Assembly (NCBI GenBank): GCA_964410665.1
Contig: CAYPIE010000042.1
Coordinates: 1 to 50,458 of the forward strand
Source: CAYPIE01 sp964410665
Lineage (GTDB): Bacteria > Planctomycetota > Planctomycetia > Gemmatales > Gemmataceae
Direction of reading: 5' to 3'
DNA length: 50,458 nucleotides
Shown here: positions 42,674-50,458 of the stretch, piece after piece
Layout: each line of letters starts with the position of its first letter
Numbering within the stretch: the stretch's first letter is position 1
Program-made: the position numbers and the translations under genes
The notes under the pieces: model-generated
The model's database searches: none
What the model saw: only the letters and a program-made list of their open reading frames with translations
Told to the model about the DNA's origin: nothing

Positions 42674-44983
42674 ATGACAGACTTCTGGATGAACCTCGCT
42701 GGGTGGTGGCCCCGTGCGGCCCTAGTCGGGGCGGTCACTTTGCTGCTGGGCTATCTCGCCATGCGCACCCTGCGTTCCCTAGCCCTGCGTCAACACGTCG
42801 GGGCCTGGACCATCCGGGCCACTCTCCTAGGGGCGATTATTTGCCTTTTCCCCGCTTGGGTTCCCCTGCCTCGTCCCGAGTCCACCCTGACGACGACGCC
42901 TCCACCGCCGATTGCAGTGCTGGAGCCACAAACCAAAACGATGGTTGCTGACGAGCTGCCACTACCACCGTCTGCACCCATGGACATGGAACCGGTCGTA
43001 GTAGCCGCCACGGAAACTCCCGTGTTGATTACCGCCAACTCTACGGCACCGGCTCTGGACTGGGTGAAGATACTCGGTCAAATCGCCCTGATCGGCTATG
43101 GACTGCTCATGTTAACGCAAGTTCTACGCTTAGGACTTGGGCAGTTGGTCCTATGGCGGCTAGGGCAATCGATGCGCACTCCACCAGAAGTGGTCGCGGA
43201 GCTGTTCGCCCAGATCGCTGCCGAGCGTGGGATCACCCGGTTACCACGGCTCGGGCTTTCCCATCGCGTGACGACGCCCATTTGTTTTGGACTGTTCCGG
43301 CCGACCGTGATTGTGCCGGAGCGTTTGGTACACGAAGCCGATGTCGAAGGGCTTTCGTGGGTGTTCGCCCATGAGCTTGACCACCTGCAGCGGGGGGATC
43401 CGTGGACCGGGTGGTGGCTCGCTTGGGTCCAGGCGGTGTACTTTTTTGTGCCTTGGTTCTGGTGGTTGCGGCACGAGCAACGGCTGGCGCAAGAGTTTCT
43501 TGCCGATGCCGCGGCAGTACGTGGTCTGCCGGATGTGGCCGAGTATGCCGATTTTCTGGTGCAGTTGTCTTGTCGCCGCCAGGGAACCGCCGCGGTGGTG
43601 CCCCTGGGGGCGACCGGTGTCCGAGCTGGTTCAACCGATCTATATCGGAGGGTACGTATGTTGTTAAACCATTCATCCAAAAGCACCTCGCCAGCGACTC
43701 GACCATCGTCGCGACTCTGGCGATTTCTGACCGCAGGAATGTTTGTCGGTCTGGCCGTTCTGCTTGGTGGTGTTGGCCTGCAGAGTGGCAACCTTGCCGC
43801 GCAGGAAACCGAAGATCCCCCGGCGGCTCCCGAAGCTCCCGAGCCCCCCAAGCCACCGAAGATCATCATTCTCAATGCCGAGGGCGACCAAGAGGGTGTC
43901 GAGAAGAAGTTAAACGAAGCCTTCAAGAAGGCCGCTGAAGCGCTGCAACAGGCCGGCCAAGGTGAGGCTGCGGAGGCCATGAAGAAAGCTCTCGAAGCTC
44001 AGAAAGAAGCCATCTTGAAGTTGCAAAAGCAGGGGATGTTCAAACTTCAAGAGAATCTCAAAGGCGAACAATTCAAAGCGCTCCAAGAACAACTCAAGGA
44101 GATGCGCTTTGATGGGCAACAGATTGAGCAACTCAAAAAGCAACTGGCCGAAATGAACGTCCAATTTCCCCAAGAGGAACTGCAGAAGCAACTTGAGCAG
44201 CTCAAAAGACGGTTTCCGCAGATGAAGAATATGCCCCCACTCCAGTTTCGGTTTGGCAACGAGGGCAACTTCGAGTTTCCTCGCCTGCAACAACTCCAGA
44301 TCCGCAGCAAACCACGTCTCGGCCTGCAACTGGAATCCCCTTCGCAGGCGCTACGCGAACAACTGGAAATGCCCAAAGATCAGGGGTTGGTGATCACCAA
44401 CGTGTTGCCCAACACCCCCGCCGCCAAGGCCGGGGTCAAGCCGTATGACATCCTGCTGGAACTGGCCGATCAGCCCGTGAGCAGTGACCAGGGCGAACTC
44501 CTTGAACTCCTCAACGGCTTGGAGAGCGACAAGGCGATCTCGGCCGTCGTCCTCCGCAAGGGACGCAAGGTCACGCTGGAAGGAATCAAACTGGCCAAAA
44601 AGACCCAAGTCCGCGTTCAAAACGCACCTGCGAATCGGATCAAGATCATTCCGAAGCCGCCAAAACCTCCGGTTGTCCCCGGGCGTATCAAGAGCGTTCC
44701 CAAGCCACCCAAACCTCCAGTTGTCCCCGCACCCGCTGCCCCCATCCAGAGCAGCTCGAGCATGAGCGTTCAGGTGGGCAATGATGGCTTTCAAGCACGA
44801 TACTCCGGCGATGGCATTACCGTGAATATCCGTGGCACCGTCGAGAACGGAAAAGCCAAGCCGACTGACATCCGAATTAAAGATGGCGACACCACGGTCG
44901 AGGTCAACTCGCTGGACAAAGTGCCGGCCAAATACAAAGAACTGATCGAAAACAAGATTATGAAGAGCTTTCAGGTCAGTTAA
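42674..44983 (+). CDS. M56 (BlaR1-type) membrane peptidase with coiled coil and PDZ domain
   Basis: 769 aa. Four or so membrane helices, and between them the zinc protease motif HELDH (His233-Glu234-His237) with the third ligand in the EFLADAAA helix (Glu277). A further helix (FLTAGMFVGLAVLLGGVGL, around residue 355) leads to an outer domain: Pro-rich linker, Gln/Lys/Glu-rich coiled coil (about 405-530), and a PDZ domain (PRLGLQLESP, GLVITNVLPNTPAAKAGVKPYDILLE; about 545-640). Pro/Lys repeats PKPPKPPVVP follow, then a small C-terminal domain. BlaR1 carries a penicillin-binding domain there; here the PDZ would sense something else. It pairs with the BlaI repressor. Confidence 0.88.
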   Translation: MTDFWMNLAGWWPRAALVGAVTLLLGYLAMRTLRSLALRQHVGAWTIRATLLGAIICLFPAWVPLPRPESTLTTTPPPPIAVLEPQTKTMVADELPLPPSAPMDMEPVVVAATETPVLITANSTAPALDWVKILGQIALIGYGLLMLTQVLRLGLGQLVLWRLGQSMRTPPEVVAELFAQIAAERGITRLPRLGLSHRVTTPICFGLFRPTVIVPERLVHEADVEGLSWVFAHELDHLQRGDPWTGWWLAWVQAVYFFVPWFWWLRHEQRLAQEFLADAAAVRGLPDVAEYADFLVQLSCRRQGTAAVVPLGATGVRAGSTDLYRRVRMLLNHSSKSTSPATRPSSRLWRFLTAGMFVGLAVLLGGVGLQSGNLAAQETEDPPAAPEAPEPPKPPKIIILNAEGDQEGVEKKLNEAFKKAAEALQQAGQGEAAEAMKKALEAQKEAILKLQKQGMFKLQENLKGEQFKALQEQLKEMRFDGQQIEQLKKQLAEMNVQFPQEELQKQLEQLKRRFPQMKNMPPLQFRFGNEGNFEFPRLQQLQIRSKPRLGLQLESPSQALREQLEMPKDQGLVITNVLPNTPAAKAGVKPYDILLELADQPVSSDQGELLELLNGLESDKAISAVVLRKGRKVTLEGIKLAKKTQVRVQNAPANRIKIIPKPPKPPVVPGRIKSVPKPPKPPVVPAPAAPIQSSSSMSVQVGNDGFQARYSGDGITVNIRGTVENGKAKPTDIRIKDGDTTVEVNSLDKVPAKYKELIENKIMKSFQVS

Positions 44984-45008
44984 GTTGACTCAAGCTTGAC
45001 CACCCGTC

Positions 45009-45041
45009 ATGACCGCCAGACAGTTACTGTCCGGCGGTCAT
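45009..45041. terminator. Bidirectional hairpin after the M56 gene
   Basis: ATGACCGCCAGACAG (45009-45023), loop TTA, and CTGTCCGGCGGTCAT (45027-45041) pair with one mismatch. It sits between two converging genes and has no T-run on either side. Confidence 0.5.
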
Positions 45042-45053
45042 CGTTCTGCAATC

Positions 45054-46013
45054 TCATCGCCAACCGCGACGATAGGTAGCACCGACCTGGCGGAGATTCG
45101 AACTCGGTTGGCCCATCGGAATTTGGCGAGCAAGGTCCAGACTATCGATATTGCGAAGTCGAGGCCGCTGAAACAGGCCCGATGGTAGGCCCGATGGATT
45201 CACTGTTACCTCACGTAATAGCAAGTCTAACTGCATTTCCTGTTGCGGCCAGTTCAGCGACAAGCTTACCGGATAGCTGATATAATCTTGACGCTGCTCC
45301 CCTGTGGTGGGGTCGGTCACCAGCGAACTCACCCACGACACCTCGTTGATCTCGGCCGTAGCCAGAGTTTGCCCACCCATGTCTTGTATGACATAGCCAC
45401 GCACTTGTGGCTTGGTCGTCCCCCCCATCTGGGGACGAATGGTCAACCGGTCAAACACGGTAATCTTGCGGATCGGCTGGCCTTGGGTCGAACGGGTTGT
45501 TTGAACCAGCTCGATCGTATCCTGCTTCATGCGAACTTCGTAGGGATCATTCGGGTCGTAATCTGCCATACCCAGTGCTTGCAGTACCCAGTCGGGTTCA
45601 AAAGGAAAATTGAGCTGGACCACCCCTTGCGAGTAGGCATTGTGATTGCAGTGGTACAGATGGTCGCCACCTTGCTTGACCCAATACCAGAATTCCTGAT
45701 CATTCGAACCGAGGTCAACCTGTGGGATACTAAACTTCTTGCCGGTGAGGCGGAAATTCCGCGGCTTCTGGCAGGCCATCGAGCCGCGGATTTCCGGAGC
45801 TCCGGTCGCGTCCAGGTACAGGGTGTCGACACTAATCCCTTGCAGCCGCTGGGCTCGGCGGTTCATGTAGCCAACCAGTTGCGAAGCTTCCGGCTTCTCG
45901 ACCGGGCCCTGCACGGCAGCCGGATCAGGCCGCCGCTGTTGTGTCCAACTTGTACAGCCTAGAGCCATCAGGCCTAACCCGAGCACGACCATCAACCTGC
46001 TTGTTCGTCCCAT
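45054..46013 (-). CDS. Lipoprotein of unknown function
   Basis: 319 aa. The signal peptide ends in a lipobox LMALGC (Cys20), so the protein is lipid-anchored. The mature part has a LolA/LolB-like feel: YMNRRAQRLQGISVDTLYLDATG, NFRLTGKKFSIPQVDLGSNDQEFWYWVKQ, then RKITVFDRLTIRPQ and several beta-strand stretches, but I cannot assign a family firmly. ATG 46013 is chosen because GAGGA lies 8 bases upstream; the open frame to 46076 overlaps the previous gene. It is downstream of an unknown gene and a thioredoxin-fold gene on the same strand. Confidence 0.72.
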   Translation of the reverse strand: MGRTSRLMVVLGLGLMALGCTSWTQQRRPDPAAVQGPVEKPEASQLVGYMNRRAQRLQGISVDTLYLDATGAPEIRGSMACQKPRNFRLTGKKFSIPQVDLGSNDQEFWYWVKQGGDHLYHCNHNAYSQGVVQLNFPFEPDWVLQALGMADYDPNDPYEVRMKQDTIELVQTTRSTQGQPIRKITVFDRLTIRPQMGGTTKPQVRGYVIQDMGGQTLATAEINEVSWVSSLVTDPTTGEQRQDYISYPVSLSLNWPQQEMQLDLLLREVTVNPSGLPSGLFQRPRLRNIDSLDLARQIPMGQPSSNLRQVGATYRRGWR

Positions 46014-46072
46014 GCCCGAAATCCTCATATGTGCAACGACACACCCGGTCGGGGATGATGTGTCGATCGGGT

Positions 46073-46558
46073 TCATTCCCAGCCCAGGATGCGGAATACC
46101 TCATCTTGGACGGCGGTGAGTTCGGCCTCGCTCAACTGCGGATCGAGCAGTTCGTAGCGTTGGCGTGTCCGCGCGTGCTTTAGACAGAGATATTCGTGCC
46201 CGGCTTCCTTGCGCACATCCTCGAACTTCAGCCGTTTGCGTCGCATCAGCAACAGACCCAAAACATAGCGGAAACGCAGTTGCTCCGGTTCGCTTGCTTC
46301 GGCCAGATGTTCGAAGCACTCCATCAAGAGTTCATCATTGATGGTCGGCTTGACCGGGGTTTGGCTTGCGGGAATTCGCCCTAGCCAGTGGGCAATGGTT
46401 CCTTCCGGCGGTCCTGACCAGGCCTCGACGGAGTAATCCCGGCGAGTGATGCGACCGGCCTCCTCGATCAAGATGCCATAAAACCGCTCACCTTCGGCCA
46501 GCTCGCGTTGACTAACGTAGCAACGTCGGGTTGGCGCCTGAACGGGCAGAGTTGTCAT
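46073..46558 (-). CDS. Conserved-looking small protein, unknown function
   Basis: 161 aa, no signal peptide. The N-terminal part (RRCYVSQRELAEGERFYGILIEEAG) with GTIAHWLGRIP and the C-terminal helical part (FEHLAEASEPEQLRFRYVLGLLLMRRKRLKFEDV) look like a compact cytosolic fold. A cysteine (CLKHARTR) and Trp-containing strands are noted, but no motif decides a function. ATG 46558 has AAGGAGG eight bases upstream. It lies between the thioredoxin-fold protein and the lipoprotein, with short gaps, and is probably in the same transcript. Confidence 0.65.
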   Translation of the reverse strand: MTTLPVQAPTRRCYVSQRELAEGERFYGILIEEAGRITRRDYSVEAWSGPPEGTIAHWLGRIPASQTPVKPTINDELLMECFEHLAEASEPEQLRFRYVLGLLLMRRKRLKFEDVRKEAGHEYLCLKHARTRQRYELLDPQLSEAELTAVQDEVFRILGWE

Positions 46559-46697
46559 GCCCGAGCCTCCTTCGCATCGTACGGTCCTGTGCGCTGGGTT
46601 GGCAAGTTCCACTCCCCGTCCGATCCACTAGGGCGAGCACCTGCCTGCGAAGAAATGCTGAATAACCCGAACAAAGCACCTGGGTCCATGTCCGTTG

Positions 46698-48122
46698 TCA
46701 ATGCAGCCCCTTGAGCACACTGCGAACCATCCCGGGAGTCTCCGCCCCCCAACCAACCAAACGCTCGACGACACTTCCTTGTGGCTTCAATATCACCACC
46801 ACCGGGGTTGTATCGATACCATGTAACCGGTGCACTTGTGCCCCATCCAAGATCGGGAAGCCCACACCTAGGTGTCTTTGCTGACGTGCCCAATCACCAC
46901 CTCCCGGTCGGTCGAGCATAGCCAGACAATGCACCTGATTGGCCAACTCGCGACGAATCAATTCCAGCTGGCGAAGGGCCAACTCCCCCGAACGAGTATT
47001 CGGTTGCAAGTACAGCAGCACCACCGGTCGATCCCAATAGCGGGCCAGCCGGACCGACTCACCACTGAGTAGATTCGGTGCCACAAAATCAGGAGCTAAT
47101 TGCCCTAGGCTTAGCCCCAGCTGGACCTTTAAAGTCGCCCGCGCAGGCCGCGTACTGGGCAGTCCTCCAGCGCGTGCCTGTTCGACCCGCCATCGCAGAT
47201 CGCGGATCGCCTCCAGGTACGGCGTCCCCGCGTGCTCGGCTAGGTGCTGATCAATGCGTTGCATCAGTGCTTCAAAAGGTTGCGGATTACGCCCTGTTTG
47301 CGGCAAGATGCGGCGATACTCGGCGTCAATTCGTTGCCACTCAGCCAGATCGCGTTGGTATTCTCGCACTAGCGGCCGGGGTAATCGCAAGGTCCGGATC
47401 AGCGCATACTTTAGCTCCGATCGAGTTGAGGGGTCCGCCGCGGTGGGGTCACGCCGCTCGATCACCCGCTCGACCCGTAGAGCATAGCCAGTGAATGGCG
47501 ACACCCACAGACGATCGACACGCTGCCAGCCCGGACGGTCAGGACGCGGCCGAACCCATTCCGGGGACTGGCGTCGACCGGTGAGCCGAATGCATCGGGT
47601 CCCTCGTATGACCTCACGGCCCTCAATCTGCCATTCCGTGGGGGGTTGACCCAATTCCATGGCGTCCCAGCGTGTGACGGTTTTCTCCGCCCTGGGTGGC
47701 ATCGGAGGCAAAAAGCCCGCTTCCAGAGGAGGCGGGGCACCCAACGGCGGTGGCGGCAATCGCTCCAAGCGTTGCGTTGTGCCATGGACATGACGAATTC
47801 GCACTTCGCCCATGGGGGTTACCTCGGCAAGGGCGACCTGGACCGAAGGTTGCCCGGATGGTTCCCCAGCGAGATTGGCTGCCCATATACTTGTTTGCAG
47901 AGCCACATGGGCCACTTCCTGATTGGCCGCGAGCACGAAGAAGCGCATCTCCAAGATGGAGCGGCGAGGGGGACGATGGGTTGAGGCCGAAACTTCTTGG
48001 AGGAAAACACCTCGATACACCAACTCCTGCCCTGGATGTAAGTTGGTTCGCGGCAACGTGGGGGGTGGCTCACCCGGAAGGAGCCAACATGTCCCTAACA
48101 CCATCCAGACGCAGCCTGGCAT
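46698..48122 (-). CDS. Secreted protein with thioredoxin-like domain lacking the CxxC
   Basis: 474 aa. Signal peptide in the first 20 residues (VWMVLGTCWLLPG). Residues about 20-320 form an unrecognised region with strands followed by helical segments. Residues about 335-474 are a TlpA/AhpC-like thioredoxin fold (LGQLAPDFVAPNLLSGESVRLARY, then GVGFPILDG and TTPVVVILKPQGSV). Where a redox enzyme has CxxC after PVVLLYL, this one reads QPNTRSG, so it cannot use cysteine chemistry there. ATG 48122 has GGTGGAGG about 6 bases upstream. It may act as a binding or scaffold protein in the periplasm (inference). Confidence 0.72.
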   Translation of the reverse strand: MPGCVWMVLGTCWLLPGEPPPTLPRTNLHPGQELVYRGVFLQEVSASTHRPPRRSILEMRFFVLAANQEVAHVALQTSIWAANLAGEPSGQPSVQVALAEVTPMGEVRIRHVHGTTQRLERLPPPPLGAPPPLEAGFLPPMPPRAEKTVTRWDAMELGQPPTEWQIEGREVIRGTRCIRLTGRRQSPEWVRPRPDRPGWQRVDRLWVSPFTGYALRVERVIERRDPTAADPSTRSELKYALIRTLRLPRPLVREYQRDLAEWQRIDAEYRRILPQTGRNPQPFEALMQRIDQHLAEHAGTPYLEAIRDLRWRVEQARAGGLPSTRPARATLKVQLGLSLGQLAPDFVAPNLLSGESVRLARYWDRPVVLLYLQPNTRSGELALRQLELIRRELANQVHCLAMLDRPGGGDWARQQRHLGVGFPILDGAQVHRLHGIDTTPVVVILKPQGSVVERLVGWGAETPGMVRSVLKGLH

Positions 48123-48610
48123 GCTTGCCTCCACCGTCCCATTCTGCGACAAGGATCTGCCCACCTCGGGAATACCACCGGCAACGCCCCAGAACAAGCG
48201 CGGTTTGTCGCCGCCACGACGCCCGATGGACCACTCGCCAACCCGCTCGAGGCCCAACCGTCCGATTTACCGACATTATTGCCCATCAACAGCAGACCAA
48301 CCAGACAAATCTAGATTATCCTCACATCCCATCGCGGTGCTACGAAGCCGATTCGAACGGTCAGGGCCCACAAATCACCCCCGAAATGTCCCGGATTTGT
48401 CGGGATTTGTCCGGAATTGTCCTGGAAATGCCCAGATACGCTGCGAACTCGAGCACCCTAGTGCGGCAGCCTGCCAACTCAGACGGCCAAAACCAACCCT
48501 ACTCTCCCTATACATGTATATGTGAACTATTGTGAAAAACTGCGAGAATTCTTTTCACCGATGGTGTCTCGCTCCCACATCAGATCGCCCGCTTTATAGG
48601 AGATGATCGA
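48123..48610. other. Intergenic region with degenerate repeats
   Basis: About 490 bases between two same-strand genes. Apart from the 10-bp repeat at 48381-48430 and the palindrome TATACATGTATA (48509-48520), nothing recognisable; the open frames here are overlapping shadows. Confidence 0.5.
48381..48430. repeat. Degenerate 10-bp tandem repeat, five units
   Basis: Five consecutive 10-mers, CCGAAATGTC, CCGGATTTGT, CGGGATTTGT, CCGGAATTGT and CCTGGAAATG, differ by one to four bases each. The complementary strand gives TCCGGACAA-type units that recall the TTCCGG repeat at 35349-35395. Confidence 0.55.
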
Positions 48611-49708
48611 CTAGGTCTGAATGCCATCAAAGACCGCCAGTGCAATCGGCGTGAACAACAATACCGGCAGCCAGGCCGCCAAGGCTGGGGCAATCAGGTC
48701 GCTGTCGCCGAGATTCTTGCAGGCAAACAACACCGCATAGAACACCGCACACATGGCCAGACAAAGACCTGCACTGATGAAGATATGCCGATTCTGGTCT
48801 CGCAGGATCAAGCCCAAGCCCAGGACCACCAGAATCATACCAACAAAAAACCGCGTCAAACGCATATGGAAGAGCACCGCGATTGGAGCCAGGCGGCGAC
48901 TATCGGATGATTGAAGAATCTCATATAGTTCATACGATGAGGCCAGGGAAAACCAGTTGCGTTGGCGTGTCAACGCTGCAAAGTCGGCTTCCCGCACCTG
49001 AAGGAAGTACTCACCCGGTCCTAGCGCCTCAAGCAGATCCGACTTCGCCCCCTCTAGCGTGATTGGCATGGTACCCAATAGCCGCCAGCCACCGGTATGC
49101 CGCACTCCGGCTTGCGGCGGAATATAGTAGGCATCTTTCGCGGCTAGATGAATGACCTCTTGAGCGGTCTCTGGTAAGGTCACATACAACCACTGCACAT
49201 GCAGCTCGGCACGTTCGGCTGCGATCCCCTCAAGATGGACCCCGGTGCTATCGTAGGTGCTCTGCACATGCAGCTTCTTGGTCCCCTCCGGATCATCGCG
49301 CTTTTGCATCAGTTGGCCGGCAACGTGCGGAATCAACAGCTCCTGGTTGGCAATCCCCAAGCCCATGAATAACACGGCCCCAATCAGCACCGGACGGATC
49401 AGCCGCTGCGTCGACACCCCTGCGGAGAGCACGGGTAGAACTTCGTTATTGCGCTGCATCCAGGCGATGGTGAACATCCCGGCCAAGAGCACCAACGCTT
49501 CGCACAGCCGGTCAAAGATTGGCACACTTTGGTACAGATACCACTCGCCAATATGGGCAAACACCTGCGGTAGCGTACGACCATCTTCTGTAAAGTCATC
49601 CAGATTGGTAAACAGGTCGATGACGATGTACAGACTAAGCAGGCTGACTACACAAATCAGGTAAGCGCGGATGTAGGCCAGTAGGACAAACCGATCCAGA
49701 ATACTCAT
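48611..49708 (-). CDS. LptF/LptG-family permease
   Basis: 365 aa inner-membrane protein. Six helices (three at each end) and a periplasmic beta-jellyroll between them (about residues 135-270) are typical of LptF/LptG, which form the membrane part of the LptB2FG LPS extractor. The first helix segment FVLLAYIRAYLICVVSLLSLYIVIDLFTNLDDF and AWMQRNNEVLPVLSAGVSTQRLIRP are family-like. Planctomycetes often encode this permease type although their outer-membrane lipid is debated. Which of the two subunits it is cannot be decided. It is 21 bases after the phosphatase gene and probably cotranscribed. Confidence 0.88.
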   Translation of the reverse strand: MSILDRFVLLAYIRAYLICVVSLLSLYIVIDLFTNLDDFTEDGRTLPQVFAHIGEWYLYQSVPIFDRLCEALVLLAGMFTIAWMQRNNEVLPVLSAGVSTQRLIRPVLIGAVLFMGLGIANQELLIPHVAGQLMQKRDDPEGTKKLHVQSTYDSTGVHLEGIAAERAELHVQWLYVTLPETAQEVIHLAAKDAYYIPPQAGVRHTGGWRLLGTMPITLEGAKSDLLEALGPGEYFLQVREADFAALTRQRNWFSLASSYELYEILQSSDSRRLAPIAVLFHMRLTRFFVGMILVVLGLGLILRDQNRHIFISAGLCLAMCAVFYAVLFACKNLGDSDLIAPALAAWLPVLLFTPIALAVFDGIQT

Positions 49709-49729
49709 GCGTCCATCATCCTTGCCGAT

Positions 49730-50347
49730 CTAGCGGGCGCGGGGCTGGTAGCACTGTAGGTACTGGATCAGGTAATCATTGCCAGTATGACATTTGGAAT
49801 CGCCGAAGCCATTCGCCCGCAATTCTCGTACGGCCGCGGCGAGACTCCAGCCCTCATACTCCATGCGGTAGATCGCCGTCAAGAGACCTGTGCGATGCAG
49901 CCCCGCGCGGCAATGCAATAACACGGGCTGTTGGGCCGGGTCGGCCAGAATCGCATCCATCTCGCCGAGGAATTGATCAATCACCTGGGGCCGGTCGGTG
50001 TCGAGCTGGTGGGGTGGGATCAAGTCCGGCTCCAACAAGCGATAGCGTACCCCGTGCTGGGCACAGAGCTGACTTTCCCGGGTGACCGCGCCGCGATCGT
50101 AGAACGAGGCAGGAATTTCCGGATCGGGTGCCTCGTTCTGAAGATTCATCACGGTCCGGATCCCATGCTGCTCAATCGCCTCACGAAAACCATCGGCAGA
50201 GAGTTGGCCACTACGTAGAAACACGCCCGGGGTAACGATGCGCAGCCGCTTGCTATGCATGTAACCGGCTCGGTAGTGGACCACCGGGATGGCAATCAGC
50301 CCGATGAGGATCAAACTTCCCAGCGTCCAGCGAACCCAGCGTGGCAT
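49730..50347 (-). CDS. Membrane-anchored tyrosine/dual-specificity-type phosphatase
   Basis: 205 aa. One N-terminal membrane helix (WTLGSLILIGLIAIPVV, residues 7-23), then a cysteine-dependent phosphatase domain with the P-loop HCRAGLHRTG (Cys146, Arg152; CX5R) and an upstream segment VFLRSGQLSADGFREAIEQHGIRTVMNLQNE typical of the DSP/PTP-like group. A conserved Asp that could act as general acid lies in DLIPPHQLD. It probably removes phosphate from protein tyrosines or from a lipid or sugar phosphate; the substrate is unknown. AAGGAGGGG lies 6 bases before ATG 50347. It leads the LptF/LptG-type gene. Confidence 0.85.
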   Translation of the reverse strand: MPRWVRWTLGSLILIGLIAIPVVHYRAGYMHSKRLRIVTPGVFLRSGQLSADGFREAIEQHGIRTVMNLQNEAPDPEIPASFYDRGAVTRESQLCAQHGVRYRLLEPDLIPPHQLDTDRPQVIDQFLGEMDAILADPAQQPVLLHCRAGLHRTGLLTAIYRMEYEGWSLAAAVRELRANGFGDSKCHTGNDYLIQYLQCYQPRAR

Positions 50348-50458
50348 GGTGCCCCTCCTTTGGCAACCTGCAGACCTGGTGTGGGATTGTGTGCGGAAAC
50401 GAGCCGTTCAGCAAGGGCAAGTGGTGGCCGGGAAAGGTTCGCGGAAAACATGGAAAAC

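Noticed and set aside
1..50458. tRNA, rRNA, CRISPR arrays and insertion sequences
   Set aside because: I found no T-arm-like GGTTCGA patterns with acceptor pairing, no regular spacer arrays and no transposase or integrase motifs in the translated frames.

Overview
The window looks like a GC-rich chromosome segment from a planctomycete, most likely of the Gemmata type. The clues are secreted proteins that begin with an LEDR-x-(T/N)-P motif followed by FG-GAP-like GGGPRV repeats, an ECF sigma factor of the planctomycete-rich 'X6' kind, a BlaI/M56-peptidase-PDZ pair, many genes of conserved but unknown function, and ATGA-overlapped operons. I saw no rRNA, tRNA, CRISPR array, transposase or phage gene.

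Layout. 0.2-4.5 kb (+): a threonine synthase, a MoaD/ThiS-type ubiquitin-like protein, a 121-aa unknown, an E1-like ThiF/MoeB enzyme and a cysteine-desulfurase-like PLP enzyme. Together they look like a protein-thiocarboxylate (sulfur carrier) unit beside amino-acid synthesis. A secreted SGNH-like protein follows. 5.4-15.9 kb (-): a cell-surface/glycan region with two near-duplicate methyltransferases that share a block of about 573 identical bases, two polytopic GT-C-like glycosyltransferases, a truncated glycosyltransferase remnant, and a large secreted glucose-dehydrogenase-like/FG-GAP protein. One glycosyltransferase is frameshifted at a T9 run and the secreted protein is split by an in-frame amber codon, so this region is decaying, recombining, or carries sequencing errors. 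16.5-22.1 kb: a Na+/H+-dicarboxylate symporter, a UGT-like glycosyltransferase and an exported catalase-peroxidase with a strong terminator.

22.5-32.1 kb holds the most unusual locus. It contains an ECF sigma factor facing away, then three tiny genes (41, 34 and 34 aa) built from KT(N/S/T)V(K/Q)AG repeats. Two of these lie on an exact 308-bp tandem duplication. They are followed directly by an HlyD adaptor, a C39-peptidase ABC exporter, a second ABC exporter whose N-terminal domain lacks the peptidase residues, and a TPR protein. This is the layout of a peptide maturation-and-export (NHLM/bacteriocin-type) system, but without any recognisable modification enzyme or classical double-glycine leader.

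32.4-40.8 kb: a secreted sialidase-like protein (-), an MFS permease with two EF-hands inserted in one loop, then a tightly overlapped operon of a sigma-54 activator lacking a receiver domain, a siroheme/precorrin-2 dehydrogenase, a HemX-like membrane protein and glutamyl-tRNA reductase, followed by tyrosyl-tRNA synthetase. 40.8-50.5 kb: an FG-GAP surface protein (-), a BlaI repressor with an M56 peptidase-coiled coil-PDZ sensor (+), and on the minus strand a lipoprotein, a small conserved unknown, a thioredoxin-fold secreted protein without redox cysteines, an LptF/LptG-type permease and a membrane-anchored tyrosine phosphatase.
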